This document shows, in pieces, positions 11,219 to 19,750 of a stretch of 64,000 nucleotides of DNA (position 1 is the stretch's first letter; each line of letters opens with the position of its first letter). The notes below the pieces were generated by a model, which saw only the letters and a program-made list of their open reading frames with translations, was not told where the DNA came from and searched no databases. Both the position numbers and the translations under genes were made by a program. The DNA comes from Planomonospora parontospora (GTDB lineage: Bacteria > Actinomycetota > Actinomycetes > Streptosporangiales > Streptosporangiaceae), in NCBI GenBank assembly GCA_014647935.1, contig BMQD01000003.1, positions 124,001-188,000 of the forward strand, read 5' to 3'.

Positions 11219-12209
11219 GGACCACCAGCTCCGTCGGCAGCACCGGGTTGTTCCTGGTGCTCTCGGGAGAGTTCATCGACATCAGCAGCAGCCGGGTGGC
11301 GAGTGCGGCGAACTCCTCCACCGGCTGGCGCACCGTGGTCAGCGTGGGGGAGGTCCGCCGGGCGATGGGGGCGTCGTCGAAGCCGATCACGGCCACGTCG
11401 TCGGGCACCCGGCGGCCGGCGCGGCGCAGGGTCTGCACGGCCGCGGCGGCCATCACGTCGGAGGCGGCGAACACCGCGTCCAGATGCGGCATCCTGCGCA
11501 GCAGCCACTGGGCGGCGTGCACGCCGGAGGAGTGGGTGAAGTCGCCGTAGGCCACCGGGATGCCCGTCATGCCGGCCAGGGCGAGCGTCCGGGTGAAGCC
11601 CTCCAGCCGGTCCCGGGCGGCGGGGAGGCCGGGCGGCCCCGCGATGGCGGCGATGGACCGCCGCCCGCCGAGCAGCAGGTGCTCGGCGGCCTGCCTGGCG
11701 CCGTCGGCGTTGTCCATGTCCACGTACGGCAGGTCGATGCCGTCGGGGGCGCGGCCCGCGCTGCGCACCGGGACGCCGGAGGCGGCCAGGGTCACCACGA
11801 GCGGGTGCCGCTCCCGCGCGCCGATGAGCAGGACGCCGTCGACGCCGCCGGCGACGAGCTGCGGGGTGGCGATGGTGGAGGTGGCCGAGGTGGCGGTCAT
11901 CACGGTGAGGGGGATCCCCTGGCCGGTGAGCACCTCCTCCGCCGCGGTGATCATCCTCGCGTAGAACGGCTCGGTGAACAGCCGCTGTGCGGATTCGCAG
12001 ACGACCACGGCCACGGTCTGGTCGCACCGCCGTCCGGATCCGCCCCGGGGTGCGCGGTGACGCACGTAACCGAGACGGGAGATCGCGTCGTGCACCTGTC
12101 GTCGGGTCGAGGTGCTGACCCTGACAGAGCCTGTGAGGACCCGGGACGCCGTTGCCGGGGACACACCTGCTTCTGCGGCGACCTGGGCGAGTGTGGGCAC
12201 ATCAGACAT
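11205..12209 (-). CDS. celR: LacI-family repressor, CelR/CebR-like
   Basis: Represses cellulase genes until cellobiose binds (family knowledge). The ATG at 12209 has GGAGG 6-10 bp upstream; an in-frame GTG at 12221 would place that ribosome site inside the gene. The 334 residues comprise an N-terminal helix-turn-helix (TLAQVAAEAGVSPATASRVL) and a periplasmic-binding-like sugar domain. FTEPFYARMI, YVDMDNADGARQA, AGPPGLPAARDRLEGF and AVFAASDVMAAAAVQ resemble Thermobifida CelR. A perfect CelR box 30 bp upstream of its start implies autoregulation, and another precedes GH48 in the same window. It overlaps the downstream kinase gene. The symbol is by similarity; CebR is the Streptomyces equivalent. 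Confidence 0.88.
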   Translation of the reverse strand: MSDVPTLAQVAAEAGVSPATASRVLTGSVRVSTSTRRQVHDAISRLGYVRHRAPRGGSGRRCDQTVAVVVCESAQRLFTEPFYARMITAAEEVLTGQGIPLTVMTATSATSTIATPQLVAGGVDGVLLIGARERHPLVVTLAASGVPVRSAGRAPDGIDLPYVDMDNADGARQAAEHLLLGGRRSIAAIAGPPGLPAARDRLEGFTRTLALAGMTGIPVAYGDFTHSSGVHAAQWLLRRMPHLDAVFAASDVMAAAAVQTLRRAGRRVPDDVAVIGFDDAPIARRTSPTLTTVRQPVEEFAALATRLLLMSMNSPESTRNNPVLPTELVVRESA

Positions 12210-12238
12210 AACTTCCTCCACACCTAGTTCCGTGCAGG

Positions 12239-12252
12239 TGGGAGCGCTCCCA
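12239..12252. promoter_or_regulatory. CelR/CebR operator upstream of the repressor gene
   Basis: Exact TGGGAGCGCTCCCA, identical to the copy at 6970-6983. It lies 30 bp before the repressor start, consistent with autoregulation. Confidence 0.88.
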
Positions 12253-12313
12253 GTGAACGTAGCATTGTTTCGGAACTGTCAACAGACGTTTCCGAAAAAT
12301 CACGCGATGTCTG

Positions 12314-12865
12314 TCAGATCTTCTTGACCCTCCAGTCAGGAGCGAGCATCGACATGATGATCGAGTCATGCCGTTCCCCTTTCCAGAGGAGGGCGTCCCG
12401 ACGGACTCCCTCCTGCACGAAACCGACCTTCCGGTAGACATGGGCGGCCCGGTCGTTGAAGTCGAAGACCTCGAGCTCGATCCGGTGCAGATCGGTGGTG
12501 GCGAACGCGTGGTCGAGCACGAGCCGGATCGCCTCCGTGCCGTAGCCCCTGCCGAACGCGCGCGGGCCGACCAGTGCGATCCGCAGGTTGCAGGAGAGGT
12601 TGGCGGTGTCCAGGTCGTTGAGCACCACCTCGCCGACGTAGGAGTCGTCCTCGGCGGCGCAGATCGCCAGGTCCAGCCGGTCGTCGTGCTCGCCGCGGGA
12701 GCCGTACCAGAGCTCGGCGGCCTGGTAGGCGAACAGGCCGTGCGAACCGGTCAGCCGGGCGACGTCGGGGTCGTTGACGAGCTCCCAGAGCCCGTCGACA
12801 TGCTCGGGCCCGACGGGCCGGAGCGTCACGCGCTCTCCGTGGAGTGTGGGTTTTCTGGCGAACAT
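12314..12865 (-). CDS. GNAT-family N-acetyltransferase (RimJ/RimL type)
   Basis: Transfers an acetyl group from acetyl-CoA to an amine; substrate unknown. The 183 residues span one GNAT fold, with the acetyl-CoA loop in RAFGRGYGTEAIRLVLDHAF and the C-terminal DFNDRAAHVYRKVGFVQEG typical of RimJ/RimL-like enzymes. The start is taken at the ATG 12865, preceded by a GTG at 12868; the ribosome site is weak. It stands alone, downstream of and divergent in function from the cellulase regulator. Confidence 0.88.
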   Translation of the reverse strand: MFARKPTLHGERVTLRPVGPEHVDGLWELVNDPDVARLTGSHGLFAYQAAELWYGSRGEHDDRLDLAICAAEDDSYVGEVVLNDLDTANLSCNLRIALVGPRAFGRGYGTEAIRLVLDHAFATTDLHRIELEVFDFNDRAAHVYRKVGFVQEGVRRDALLWKGERHDSIIMSMLAPDWRVKKI

Positions 12866-13003
12866 CACCCGCGTGTCTACCGTCTCGGGGACGTTACGGG
12901 CAAGCCCTTACCAACCGGGTGGTCTTCGCGATGAAGCCGAGAGCTGTCTTTCCGGGCTCAGAACGGACACGACTCGGGGAGAGGCGGGGCGCCCTCCGGG
13001 GGC

Positions 13004-13330
13004 CTACCAGGGGCCGTAGGGGCCCGAGCTGCCGCCCTTGCCGACCTCCCGTACGGCGGGCCGCACGTCGGCGAGGTAGATGCCCGCCGCGATCACGGAC
13101 ACGATGGTGAGGAAGCCGATGCCCGGGAGATAGCCCACGGCGGAGGCGAAGGAGAACAGCGCGGCGAGACTCAGGATGATCGTCCACAGCTGCTTGGTCT
13201 GCTTGCCGGTGACCGCGAAGGCCCGCGCCGGGGTCTTGATCGCGTGGACGAGGGCCCAGGCCGAGAGGATGAAGGCCCCGATGCCCAGGATCAGGAAGAT
13301 CAGGTCCAGGACACCGTAAATCTGGAACAT
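13004..13330 (-). CDS. DUF2516-family small membrane protein
   Basis: 108 residues with three hydrophobic segments (about 6-30, 48-68, 70-88) separated by a short basic stretch (KTPARAF, GKQTKQLW). This is the hallmark of the actinobacterial DUF2516 family, whose function is not known. GGAGGG lies 4-9 bp before the ATG. The gene commonly sits beside an XRE-type regulator in actinomycetes, as it does here (14132-14665). Confidence 0.85.
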   Translation of the reverse strand: MFQIYGVLDLIFLILGIGAFILSAWALVHAIKTPARAFAVTGKQTKQLWTIILSLAALFSFASAVGYLPGIGFLTIVSVIAAGIYLADVRPAVREVGKGGSSGPYGPW

Positions 13331-13664
13331 CGTCCCTCCATGGGATCGCCGCGCCGGTCGCCCCCAGACTAGGCGATGCCGCGCACCCGCCGGTAAGCCC
13401 TTCTCCCGGCCCGCGCCGCCCCGGGACTCCCGTCGCGGGCCCCGTCACCCACCGCCCGGCCCGGGACGGCGAGGCCCGTCCAGGCGTCGACCGGGGACGG
13501 CGAGGCCCGCCCCGCCAACCGGACGGAGACGGCAGGACCCGCCCCGGCCGGTGCCGGGGCGGGTCCTGTGCGGTCCCGTGCGGACCTGCGCCGCGGACGG
13601 GGCCCGCGGCCTCAGGCGAAGGCCGGGCCTCCGCCGGGAGAGGTCAGGCCTTCACCGCGAGAGG
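13331..13664. other. 334-bp intergenic region
   Basis: Contains the terminator at 13534-13567 and the tandem duplication reaching into the next gene's stop. Otherwise GC-rich sequence with short GGCGAGGCCCG direct repeats; no gene seen. Confidence 0.6.
13534..13567 (-). terminator. Hairpin terminator after the XRE/HbhA-like operon
   Basis: Perfect 15-bp arms (13534-13548 / 13553-13567) with a 4-nt loop. Confidence 0.75.
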
Positions 13665-13679
13665 TCAGGCCTTCACCGC
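13638..13679. repeat. 21-bp tandem duplication spanning a stop codon
   Basis: Two perfect copies (13638-13658 and 13659-13679). The second contains the stop codon and last four codons of the HbhA-like gene, so the first is a duplicate of its 3' end downstream. Confidence 0.85.
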
Positions 13680-14135
13680 GTTCTTCGGGGCGCGGGCGTT
13701 CCTCCTGGGGGCGGCGGCGGGGGTGGCGGCGATCGCGGGCTCGGCGGTGGAGGAGACCTCCTCCAGCTCCAGGGCGGCCTCGCCGCTCACCTTGGAGACG
13801 ACCTTGCGCCCGCGGTTGGCGAACTCCTCGTAGAGCTCGTTCGCCTTGGCGGTCAGCTGGTCGGCGTAGTCGCGGGCCTTGACGGGCAGGTCCTTGGCGT
13901 AGCCCTCGGCCCTGCCGCCGAACTCCTTGGCGTAGCCCTCGGCCTTGCCCGCGATCTCCCTGGCCTTGACGGGCAGGTCCTTGGCGACCTCGCGGATCTC
14001 CTCGCGGCGGCTCTGCAGCCGCTGCACCTGCTCGGGCAGCTCGCGCAGCTTCTCCACCGCGAAGTCGCCGGCTCCGGCGACGGCGTAGAACGGCTTGGAG
14101 TCGGTGATCTTCTTGACCTCGGTGGCCAGAGTCAT
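13665..14135 (-). CDS. HbhA-like lysine/alanine-rich coiled-coil protein
   Basis: 156 residues. The central part (about 30-110) is a long amphipathic helix with repeats (AKDLPVKAREIAGKAEGYAKE, then GRAEGYAKDLPVKARDYADQ) and the tail is Ala/Pro/Lys/Arg-rich, as in mycobacterial heparin-binding haemagglutinin. In free-living actinomycetes the role is unknown; membrane or lipid association has been proposed for the family. Its ATG overlaps the stop of the XRE gene by 4 bp, so the pair is translationally coupled. Somewhat shorter than mycobacterial HbhA. Confidence 0.78.
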   Translation of the reverse strand: MTLATEVKKITDSKPFYAVAGAGDFAVEKLRELPEQVQRLQSRREEIREVAKDLPVKAREIAGKAEGYAKEFGGRAEGYAKDLPVKARDYADQLTAKANELYEEFANRGRKVVSKVSGEAALELEEVSSTAEPAIAATPAAAPRRNARAPKNAVKA

Positions 14136-14665
14136 GAGTTACCCTTTCCTGGTTTCGGTTCGGTCGTGCCGTTCGCCGAGGACGCCGTGTAGGGCTTCAA
14201 CGCGGCGGCGAACTCCTCGGGGAACGGCCCCTCGTCGCCCGGCGGGGAGACCGTGTCGCCGTTCTGGGGCTCCGGAGCGGGATGCGCGCTCTTGGCGGCT
14301 CGCGCGTCCTCGTCCGGGGCCCCGGCCCGGTTCTCCTTGCGGAACGACTCGTAGATGTCGATCAGCACCTGGCGTTGCCGCTCGGTGATGAGGGTGTCGG
14401 CCCGGATGACCGTCAGCACGTCGCTGTCCGGCTCCCGGTCCTCGATGAGGCCGGCCTGGATGTACAGCGCCTGCGCGGAGATGTGCAGACCCTTGGCGAT
14501 CTGGTTCAGGATCTCCGCGCTCGGCTTGCGCAGCCCCCGTTCGATCTGGCTGAGGTAGGGGTTGGAGACCCCCGCCGCGGCGGCCAGCTGGCGCAGGGAG
14601 ATCTTCGCCTGCGTGCGCTGCTCGCGGATGTACTCGCCGATCGAGCCGACCTTGGGTAGTGCCAT
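14132..14665 (-). CDS. XRE-family helix-turn-helix regulator
   Basis: 177 residues with an N-terminal Cro/C1-type helix-turn-helix (about 10-66: IREQRTQAKISLRQLAAAAGVSNPYLSQIERG, quoted in part). A helical middle (LTVIRADTLITERQRQVLIDIYESFRKE) and a disordered acidic/Pro tail follow. It probably regulates the overlapping HbhA-like gene and itself. A 12-bp palindrome lies 24 bp upstream of the start. Confidence 0.9.
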   Translation of the reverse strand: MALPKVGSIGEYIREQRTQAKISLRQLAAAAGVSNPYLSQIERGLRKPSAEILNQIAKGLHISAQALYIQAGLIEDREPDSDVLTVIRADTLITERQRQVLIDIYESFRKENRAGAPDEDARAAKSAHPAPEPQNGDTVSPPGDEGPFPEEFAAALKPYTASSANGTTEPKPGKGNS

Positions 14666-14688
14666 GCCTCAAGTCTGCCCCACGTTGC

Positions 14689-14700
14689 TTGCAATTGCAA
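14689..14700. promoter_or_regulatory. Palindromic candidate operator for the XRE regulator
   Basis: TTGCAATTGCAA, a perfect 12-bp palindrome flanked on both sides by CACGTTG (14681-14687 and 14702-14708), in the short gap before the XRE gene. Autoregulation is inferred. Confidence 0.55.
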
Positions 14701-14752
14701 ACACGTTGGCTAACACCAGCAAGCGGTCAAATGTGCGTCATCGGTGCCCTGA

Positions 14753-15679
14753 TCAGTGCGGGACCAGCCAGAGCAGCGGTGCGGAGGTGGTCAACGTGAC
14801 GGAGAACACCACGACGCCGTAGCGGAACCGGCGCGGGAGCCGGGGCCCCGGCGAGACCAGGCGCTGGACCCGGGCCATCACGGCGGAGGAGGGGCTCACG
14901 GCACCCAGGGCCCCGTGCGGGGCGGGCACGGCGCCGACCGTGCCGAACCGGAGCAGGGCGGTGGCCAGGCGGCGCGGCGAGCAGGAACGCCGGGCGGCGT
15001 CGTCGGCGGCCATCTCCACCAGCAGGGCCACCTCGTGCTGGGCGTCCCGCACCGTGCGGGACCAGGGCAGCGCCCGGCGCAGCGCGGCGAACGGGAGCAG
15101 GACCAGGTCGTGCCGCTCGCGCACATGGGCGCTCTCGTGCGCCAGGACGGCGTGCAGCTCGTCCGGGGAGAGCAGCTTCAGCGCGCCCTCGCTCACCACG
15201 ACCTGGGAGCGCAGGCCGGGCACGCAGTAGGCGGCCGCACCCGGGTGGTCGACCACGTGCACGCCCGGGACCCCGGGATCCTCCCGGGCGATGAGGCTCA
15301 GCAGCGTGCGGTGGCGGCGGCGGGCGCGGAACGTCTGCAGGCCCGCGGCCAGCAGCACCACGACCAGCACGGTGAACGCGGTCAGCCCGGCGATGAGGGC
15401 GAAGATCCTCGGCAGGTCGTACGGCCCGCGCGGGCCGTACCCGCCCTCGACGGCCGAGGCGGCGAAGGCGCCCAGGCCGTGCAGCACGCCCCGGCCGTAG
15501 GGTTCCAGGGCGTAGGCGAGCAGCGCCCCGGTGCCGGCCAGGCCCCAGGTCACCCCCAGCGCCTGCCACAGGACGATGGCCACGTGCGGGGCGCGGTAGG
15601 TCCACCGTGCCCGGACCAGCCGCCAGGCTCCGACCGCGCAGACCGAGGCGAGGAACGCCAGGGCTGCCGCGGTGATCAC
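14753..15679 (-). CDS. M56-family (BlaR1-like) membrane metallopeptidase
   Basis: 308-residue integral membrane zinc peptidase. Four hydrophobic segments are visible (near residues 3-20, 33-55, 85-105 and the C-terminus). The zinc motif is HESAH in HAVLAHESAHVRERHD, with a downstream EMAADDAAR glutamate. There is no penicillin-sensor domain, so it is a short M56 protein. Its GTG start (15679) overlaps the BlaI stop by 4 bp; the pair forms a classic signal-relay unit in which the protease inactivates BlaI. What it senses is unknown, since no beta-lactamase gene is present in the window. Confidence 0.88.
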   Translation of the reverse strand: MITAAALAFLASVCAVGAWRLVRARWTYRAPHVAIVLWQALGVTWGLAGTGALLAYALEPYGRGVLHGLGAFAASAVEGGYGPRGPYDLPRIFALIAGLTAFTVLVVVLLAAGLQTFRARRRHRTLLSLIAREDPGVPGVHVVDHPGAAAYCVPGLRSQVVVSEGALKLLSPDELHAVLAHESAHVRERHDLVLLPFAALRRALPWSRTVRDAQHEVALLVEMAADDAARRSCSPRRLATALLRFGTVGAVPAPHGALGAVSPSSAVMARVQRLVSPGPRLPRRFRYGVVVFSVTLTTSAPLLWLVPH

Positions 15680-16032
15680 TCGTCCTCCAGCTCCGTCAGG
15701 GCTCTGCGCAGGATCTCGGCCTCGGACCCGGAGACGGCCTGGGCGAAACGGGTGAGAGCGGCCGACCGGTCCCCGGTCATGTCGAGCGCCTCCAGCATAA
15801 GCTCCGCGACGTAGGCGTCGCGGCTCGCCGCGGCCGCGTAGCGCCACGCGCGCCCGTCCCGGGTGCGGATGAGGAAGCCCTTGCGGGTCAGCCGGTCGAG
15901 CACCGTCATCACCGTGGTGGGCGCGAGGTCCCGCTCCTCGATGAGGCGTCCCACCTCGCGGGCCGTCACCGCGGACGGCTGCGCCCAGATGATGTCCATG
16001 ATGCTGCGTTCAAGCTCACCGAGACCCTTCAC
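15676..16032 (-). CDS. BlaI/MecI/CopY-family repressor
   Basis: 118 residues: winged helix-turn-helix (about 5-72, with LGELERSIMDIIWAQ and LAPTTVMTVLDRLTRKGFL) and a C-terminal dimerisation helix. The GTG at 16032 is the first in-frame start before the conserved GLGELE segment. It is translationally coupled to the M56 peptidase. A GTAGTACTAC palindrome 31 bp upstream is the probable autoregulatory site. Confidence 0.9.
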   Translation of the reverse strand: MKGLGELERSIMDIIWAQPSAVTAREVGRLIEERDLAPTTVMTVLDRLTRKGFLIRTRDGRAWRYAAAASRDAYVAELMLEALDMTGDRSAALTRFAQAVSGSEAEILRRALTELEDE

Positions 16033-16062
16033 GTGAACAAGCCTAACCCCGCACCACGTCGG

Positions 16063-16072
16063 GTAGTACTAC
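16063..16072. promoter_or_regulatory. Candidate BlaI operator
   Basis: GTAGTACTAC is a perfect 10-bp palindrome with the TAC/GTA half-site type that BlaI proteins bind. It lies just upstream of the BlaI start and over the stop codon of the preceding gene. Confidence 0.5.
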
Positions 16073-16878
16073 GGGCTGTCGAGCGGGGCGACGGCCGCCC
16101 ACGGCACGGTGACCTCGCCGAGCCGCCAGCGGGACCGGCCGCCGAGCGGTGGGCGGAGGAAGACCGGCCAGGTCGCGGAGAGCGCCTCCACCGCGGCGAT
16201 CCAGCGCTGGCGCGCGCCGTACGGGGCCAGCGGGGCGCTGACCGCCCAGGCGTGGTCGAAGTCCCGCAGGAAGGCGTGGACCGGCTCGCCCGGCACGTTG
16301 CGGTGGATGAGCGTCTTGGGCAGGCGCTCGGCCAGGTCCGAGGGGCGCTCGAAGGCATCGAACCGGGCCGACAGGGTCAGCGTCCGGGGCCCGGAGGCGT
16401 CCAGGGCGGCCCAGACGGCGCGGTGTCCGACCTCCGAGCAGGTCCCCTCGACGATCACCCCGTCCGGGTCGATCCCGGACCTGAGCAGGTCCCAGTGCTC
16501 CCAGGCCTCCGCCTCGCCGTACTGCCGCAGCACGTTGAAGGCCCGCACCAGCAGCGGCGGCCGGTCCACCGGCAGCTCGAAGCCGCCCAGCCGGAACTCG
16601 AGGCCCGGTCGCTCGTACGGCCGGGCGGCGGCCACCCGGGCCGGGTCGATCTCGATCCCGGTGACCTCGACGTCCGGGCGGACCCGGCGCAGCCGCAGGA
16701 ACAGCTCCAGCGTCGTGGTGTGCGAGGCCCCGTAGCCGAGGTCCACGACCAGCGGCCGGCGGGCGGAGCGGAGCATCGGCCCGCAGACCGCGGTGATCCA
16801 GCGGTCGGACCGCCGCAGCCGGTTATGGCCGGTCGTGCCGCGGGTGATCGCGCCGACCGGTCTCCTCGGGCGCGCCAC
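16069..16878 (-). CDS. Class I SAM-dependent methyltransferase-like protein
   Basis: 269 residues with a Rossmann-type SAM site: motif I VVDLGYGASHTTT and the acidic end of strand 2 in VTGIEIDPARV. Motif I has GYGAS in place of the usual GxGxG, as in a group of actinobacterial homologues. Substrate unknown. The GTG at 16878 is 3 bp after the stop of the SDR gene, so the two form an operon. Confidence 0.75.
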   Translation of the reverse strand: MARPRRPVGAITRGTTGHNRLRRSDRWITAVCGPMLRSARRPLVVDLGYGASHTTTLELFLRLRRVRPDVEVTGIEIDPARVAAARPYERPGLEFRLGGFELPVDRPPLLVRAFNVLRQYGEAEAWEHWDLLRSGIDPDGVIVEGTCSEVGHRAVWAALDASGPRTLTLSARFDAFERPSDLAERLPKTLIHRNVPGEPVHAFLRDFDHAWAVSAPLAPYGARQRWIAAVEALSATWPVFLRPPLGGRSRWRLGEVTVPWAAVAPLDSP

Positions 16879-16881
16879 CGG

Positions 16882-17625
16882 TCAGGAGGTGACGCGGTGG
16901 ATCTTGTGCTGGGCGGCCTGCGCGCGCGGGCGGATGACCAGCCGGTCGATGTTCACGTTCCACGGGCGGGTGACGCACCAGGCCACGGCGTCGGCGACGT
17001 CGTCGGCCGAGAGCGGGCCGGGCACGCCCTGGTAGACCTGCTCGGCCCGCTCGGCGTCGCCGCGGAAGCGGGTCAGCGAGAACTCCTCGGTGTGGACCAT
17101 GCCGGGGGCGATCTCGACGATCCGGACCGGCTCGCCGCACAGCTCCAGCCGGAGCACCTCGGTCATCGAGGTCTGCGCGTGCTTGGCCGCGTTGTAGCCG
17201 CCGCCGCCCTCGTAGGAGACCAGCCCCGCCACCGAGGTCAGCATCACCAGCACGCCGTCGCCGGAGGCGATCAGCTTCGGCAGCAGGGCCTGGGTGACCC
17301 GGAGCGAGCCGAGCACGTTGACGTCGTACATCCGCTGCCAGTCGGCGGGGTCCCCGGAGGCCACCGGCTCCAGCCCGATCGCGCCCCCGGCGTTGTTGAC
17401 CAGCACGTCGCAGCGGTCCAGGGAGGCGGCCAGCTCCGCCACCGACTCGGGGGAGGTCACGTCCAGGGTCGCCGGGCGGATCCCCTGGACCTCGGCGGCC
17501 AGCTCGTCCAGCCGGTCCCGGCGGCGGGCCGCCGCCACCACGTCGAAGCCCTCCTGGACCAGCCGGCGGGCCGTCGCCGCGCCGATGCCGCTGCTGGCCC
17601 CCGTCACCACAGCCGTCTTCTTCAT
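16882..17625 (-). CDS. Short-chain dehydrogenase/reductase
   Basis: 247 residues, one classical SDR domain: cofactor motif TGASSGIG near the N-terminus, NNAG, catalytic Ser in LTSVAGLVS and YxxxK in YNAAK. An Arg-rich stretch after the second strand (AARRRDR) suggests NADP(H). The ATG at 17625 directly precedes the first strand ([12 protein letters not shown]). Substrate unknown. It is divergent from mshA and co-transcribed with the methyltransferase-like gene. Confidence 0.9.
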   Translation of the reverse strand: MKKTAVVTGASSGIGAATARRLVQEGFDVVAAARRRDRLDELAAEVQGIRPATLDVTSPESVAELAASLDRCDVLVNNAGGAIGLEPVASGDPADWQRMYDVNVLGSLRVTQALLPKLIASGDGVLVMLTSVAGLVSYEGGGGYNAAKHAQTSMTEVLRLELCGEPVRIVEIAPGMVHTEEFSLTRFRGDAERAEQVYQGVPGPLSADDVADAVAWCVTRPWNVNIDRLVIRPRAQAAQHKIHRVTS

Positions 17626-17740
17626 GACCAGCCATCCTGCCAGCACCGCCGGACGCCGCCCTGTGCGGCCCGGTATGTCCGTAGATCGCGGGAATGCCGG
17701 GAAGATATGTGAGGTTATATCCGTCTCGGAGGTGGTGTCG

Positions 17741-19021
17741 GTGAGGCGACGACGGGTCAACCGGGTCGCGACGATCAGCATGCACACGTCCCCCCTGGAC
17801 CAGCCGGGTACCGGGGACGCGGGCGGGATGAACGTCTACATCGTGGAGGCGGCCAAGCGCCTGGCCGAGCTGGGCGTCGAGGTGGAGATCTTCACCCGGC
17901 AGACGGCCCGGGACCTGCCGCCGGTCGCCGAGATCGTCCCGGGTGTCTCGGTCAGGCACGTCACCGCGGGGCCGTACGAGGAGCTCGACAAGGGCGACCT
18001 GCCCGGCCAGCTCTGCGCCTTCCTGTCCGGCGTGCTGCGCACCGAGGCGATGTACGACCCGGGCCGCTACGACGTCATCCACTCCCACTACTGGCTCTCC
18101 GGCCAGGTGGGCTGGCTGGCCAAGGAGCGCTGGGGCGTGCCGCTGGTGCACACCATGCACACCATGGCGAAGGTCAAGAACCTCCTGCTCGCCGAGGACG
18201 ACCGGCCCGAGCCCACCGCCCGCGTGCTGGGCGAGGAGCAGGTCGTCGACGTCGCCGACCGCCTGGTGGCCAACACGCCGACCGAGGCCCGCGAACTCGT
18301 CGAGCTGTACGGCGCCGCCCCCGGCCGCGTCGAGGTCGTCAATCCCGGGGTGAACCTCACCGTCTTCCGGCCCGGCCCTCGCGGTGCGGCCCGCCGCAGG
18401 CTGGGCGTCCCGCGCGACGCCCTCATGCTGCTGTTCGTGGGCCGGGTGCAGCCGCTCAAGGCCCCGGACGTGCTGCTGCGCGCCGCGGCCCGGGTACTCG
18501 TCGACGACCCCTCGCTCCGGTCGCGGCTCGTCGTCGCCTGCGTCGGCGGCCCCAGCGGCAACGGTCTGGCCCGCCCCTCCCACCTGGCCGACCTGGCCGC
18601 GCACCTCGGCATCCAGGACGTGGTCAGGATCGTGCCCCCGGCCCCCCAGCACGAGCTGGCCGACTGGTACCGCGCCGCCGACGTGACCGTCGTGCCCTCG
18701 CACAGCGAGTCCTTCGGCCTGGTCGCGCTGGAGTCGCAGGCGTGCGGCACGCCGGTCGCCGCGGCCTCCGTGGGCGGGCTGCGCACCGCCGTGCGCGACG
18801 GCGTGTCCGGAGTGCTCGTGGAGGGGCACGACCCGCACGACTGGGCCCACGTCCTCGGCCGGTTCGTGCGCCTGCCGGCCTGGCGCGACGAGCTGTCCGC
18901 GGGCGCGGTCGCCCAGGCCGCCGCCTTCGGCTGGTCGGCCACCGCGGCCCGGCTCGCGGAGGTCTACGCCGGGGCCATGGCGCACCTGCACCGCGCCCCG
19001 GTCGCGGTGCCCTGCTCGTAG
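17741..19021 (+). CDS. mshA: D-inositol-3-phosphate glycosyltransferase
   Basis: First step of mycothiol synthesis: transfers GlcNAc from UDP-GlcNAc to inositol-3-phosphate. The 426-residue GT4 (GT-B fold) protein has the family signature [17 protein letters not shown] at the N-terminus, [29 protein letters not shown] and the donor motif [17 protein letters not shown]. The GTG at 17741 is chosen because GGAGG lies 8-13 bp upstream and it leaves a short basic lead-in. Followed by ybjN and gpmA as in many actinomycetes. It establishes that the host makes mycothiol. Confidence 0.95.
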   Translation: MRRRRVNRVATISMHTSPLDQPGTGDAGGMNVYIVEAAKRLAELGVEVEIFTRQTARDLPPVAEIVPGVSVRHVTAGPYEELDKGDLPGQLCAFLSGVLRTEAMYDPGRYDVIHSHYWLSGQVGWLAKERWGVPLVHTMHTMAKVKNLLLAEDDRPEPTARVLGEEQVVDVADRLVANTPTEARELVELYGAAPGRVEVVNPGVNLTVFRPGPRGAARRRLGVPRDALMLLFVGRVQPLKAPDVLLRAAARVLVDDPSLRSRLVVACVGGPSGNGLARPSHLADLAAHLGIQDVVRIVPPAPQHELADWYRAADVTVVPSHSESFGLVALESQACGTPVAAASVGGLRTAVRDGVSGVLVEGHDPHDWAHVLGRFVRLPAWRDELSAGAVAQAAAFGWSATAARLAEVYAGAMAHLHRAPVAVPCS

Positions 19022-19119
19022 GACGGGCGGGTCCCGGCGGTCTCCTTGTGGCACGGGCCGGGTCTCGGCGGCGGTGCCCTGCTCGTGGGACGGGCCGGGG
19101 CGCTCGTAGGGTGGGGTCC

Positions 19120-19599
19120 ATGCGCGAAGTGATCGAGGCGGCGCTCAAGGGCGCCGAGGTCTCCTTCGAGGAGCCCAGGCCGGGCGCCTTCCTGGTGAGG
19201 CTGCCCGGCCAGCACAAGCTCGCCACCATGACCTGGCTGGTCGTCGGCGACCAGGCGCTGCACGTCGAGGCGTTCTTCTGCCGCCAGCCCGACGAGAACC
19301 ACGCCGAGTTCTACCGCTGGCTGCTCACCAAGAACGGCTCCATGTACGGCGTGCACTTCGCCCTGGACCCGGTCGGCGACGTCTACCTGGTGGGGCGGAT
19401 CGCCCTGCCGGCGGTCTCGGAGGAGGAGATCGACCGGCTGCTCGGCTGCGTGCTCACCTACTCCGACGAGGGCTTCGACCGCGCGCTGGAGCTGGGCTTC
19501 GCCTCCTCCATCCGCAAGGAGTGGGAGTGGCGGGCCAAGCGGGGGGAGTCCCTGGCCAACCTGCAGGCGTTCGCCCGGTTCGCCGACCCGGACCGCTGA
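19120..19599 (+). CDS. YbjN-domain protein
   Basis: 159-residue cytoplasmic protein of the YbjN family, whose fold resembles type III secretion chaperones and whose role is not established. Visible features: MREVIEAALKGAEVSFEEP, VEAFFCRQPDENHAEFYRWLL and a central hydrophobic DVYLVGRIAL strand. It sits between mshA and gpmA as in other actinomycetes. Confidence 0.82.
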   Translation: MREVIEAALKGAEVSFEEPRPGAFLVRLPGQHKLATMTWLVVGDQALHVEAFFCRQPDENHAEFYRWLLTKNGSMYGVHFALDPVGDVYLVGRIALPAVSEEEIDRLLGCVLTYSDEGFDRALELGFASSIRKEWEWRAKRGESLANLQAFARFADPDR

Positions 19600-19750
19600 A
19601 GCGCCCGGCACGGCCGGTGCGGGCGGGTGGCGCCCGCACGTACGGCCCGGCACGCACGACCCGGGGCGGCCGGTGCTCGGCGGGCCGGTGATCCGCCGGG
19701 CGGCCGGTGCGGCGGGCCGGTGATCCGCGGCTCTGACTAAGCTTGGCCGC

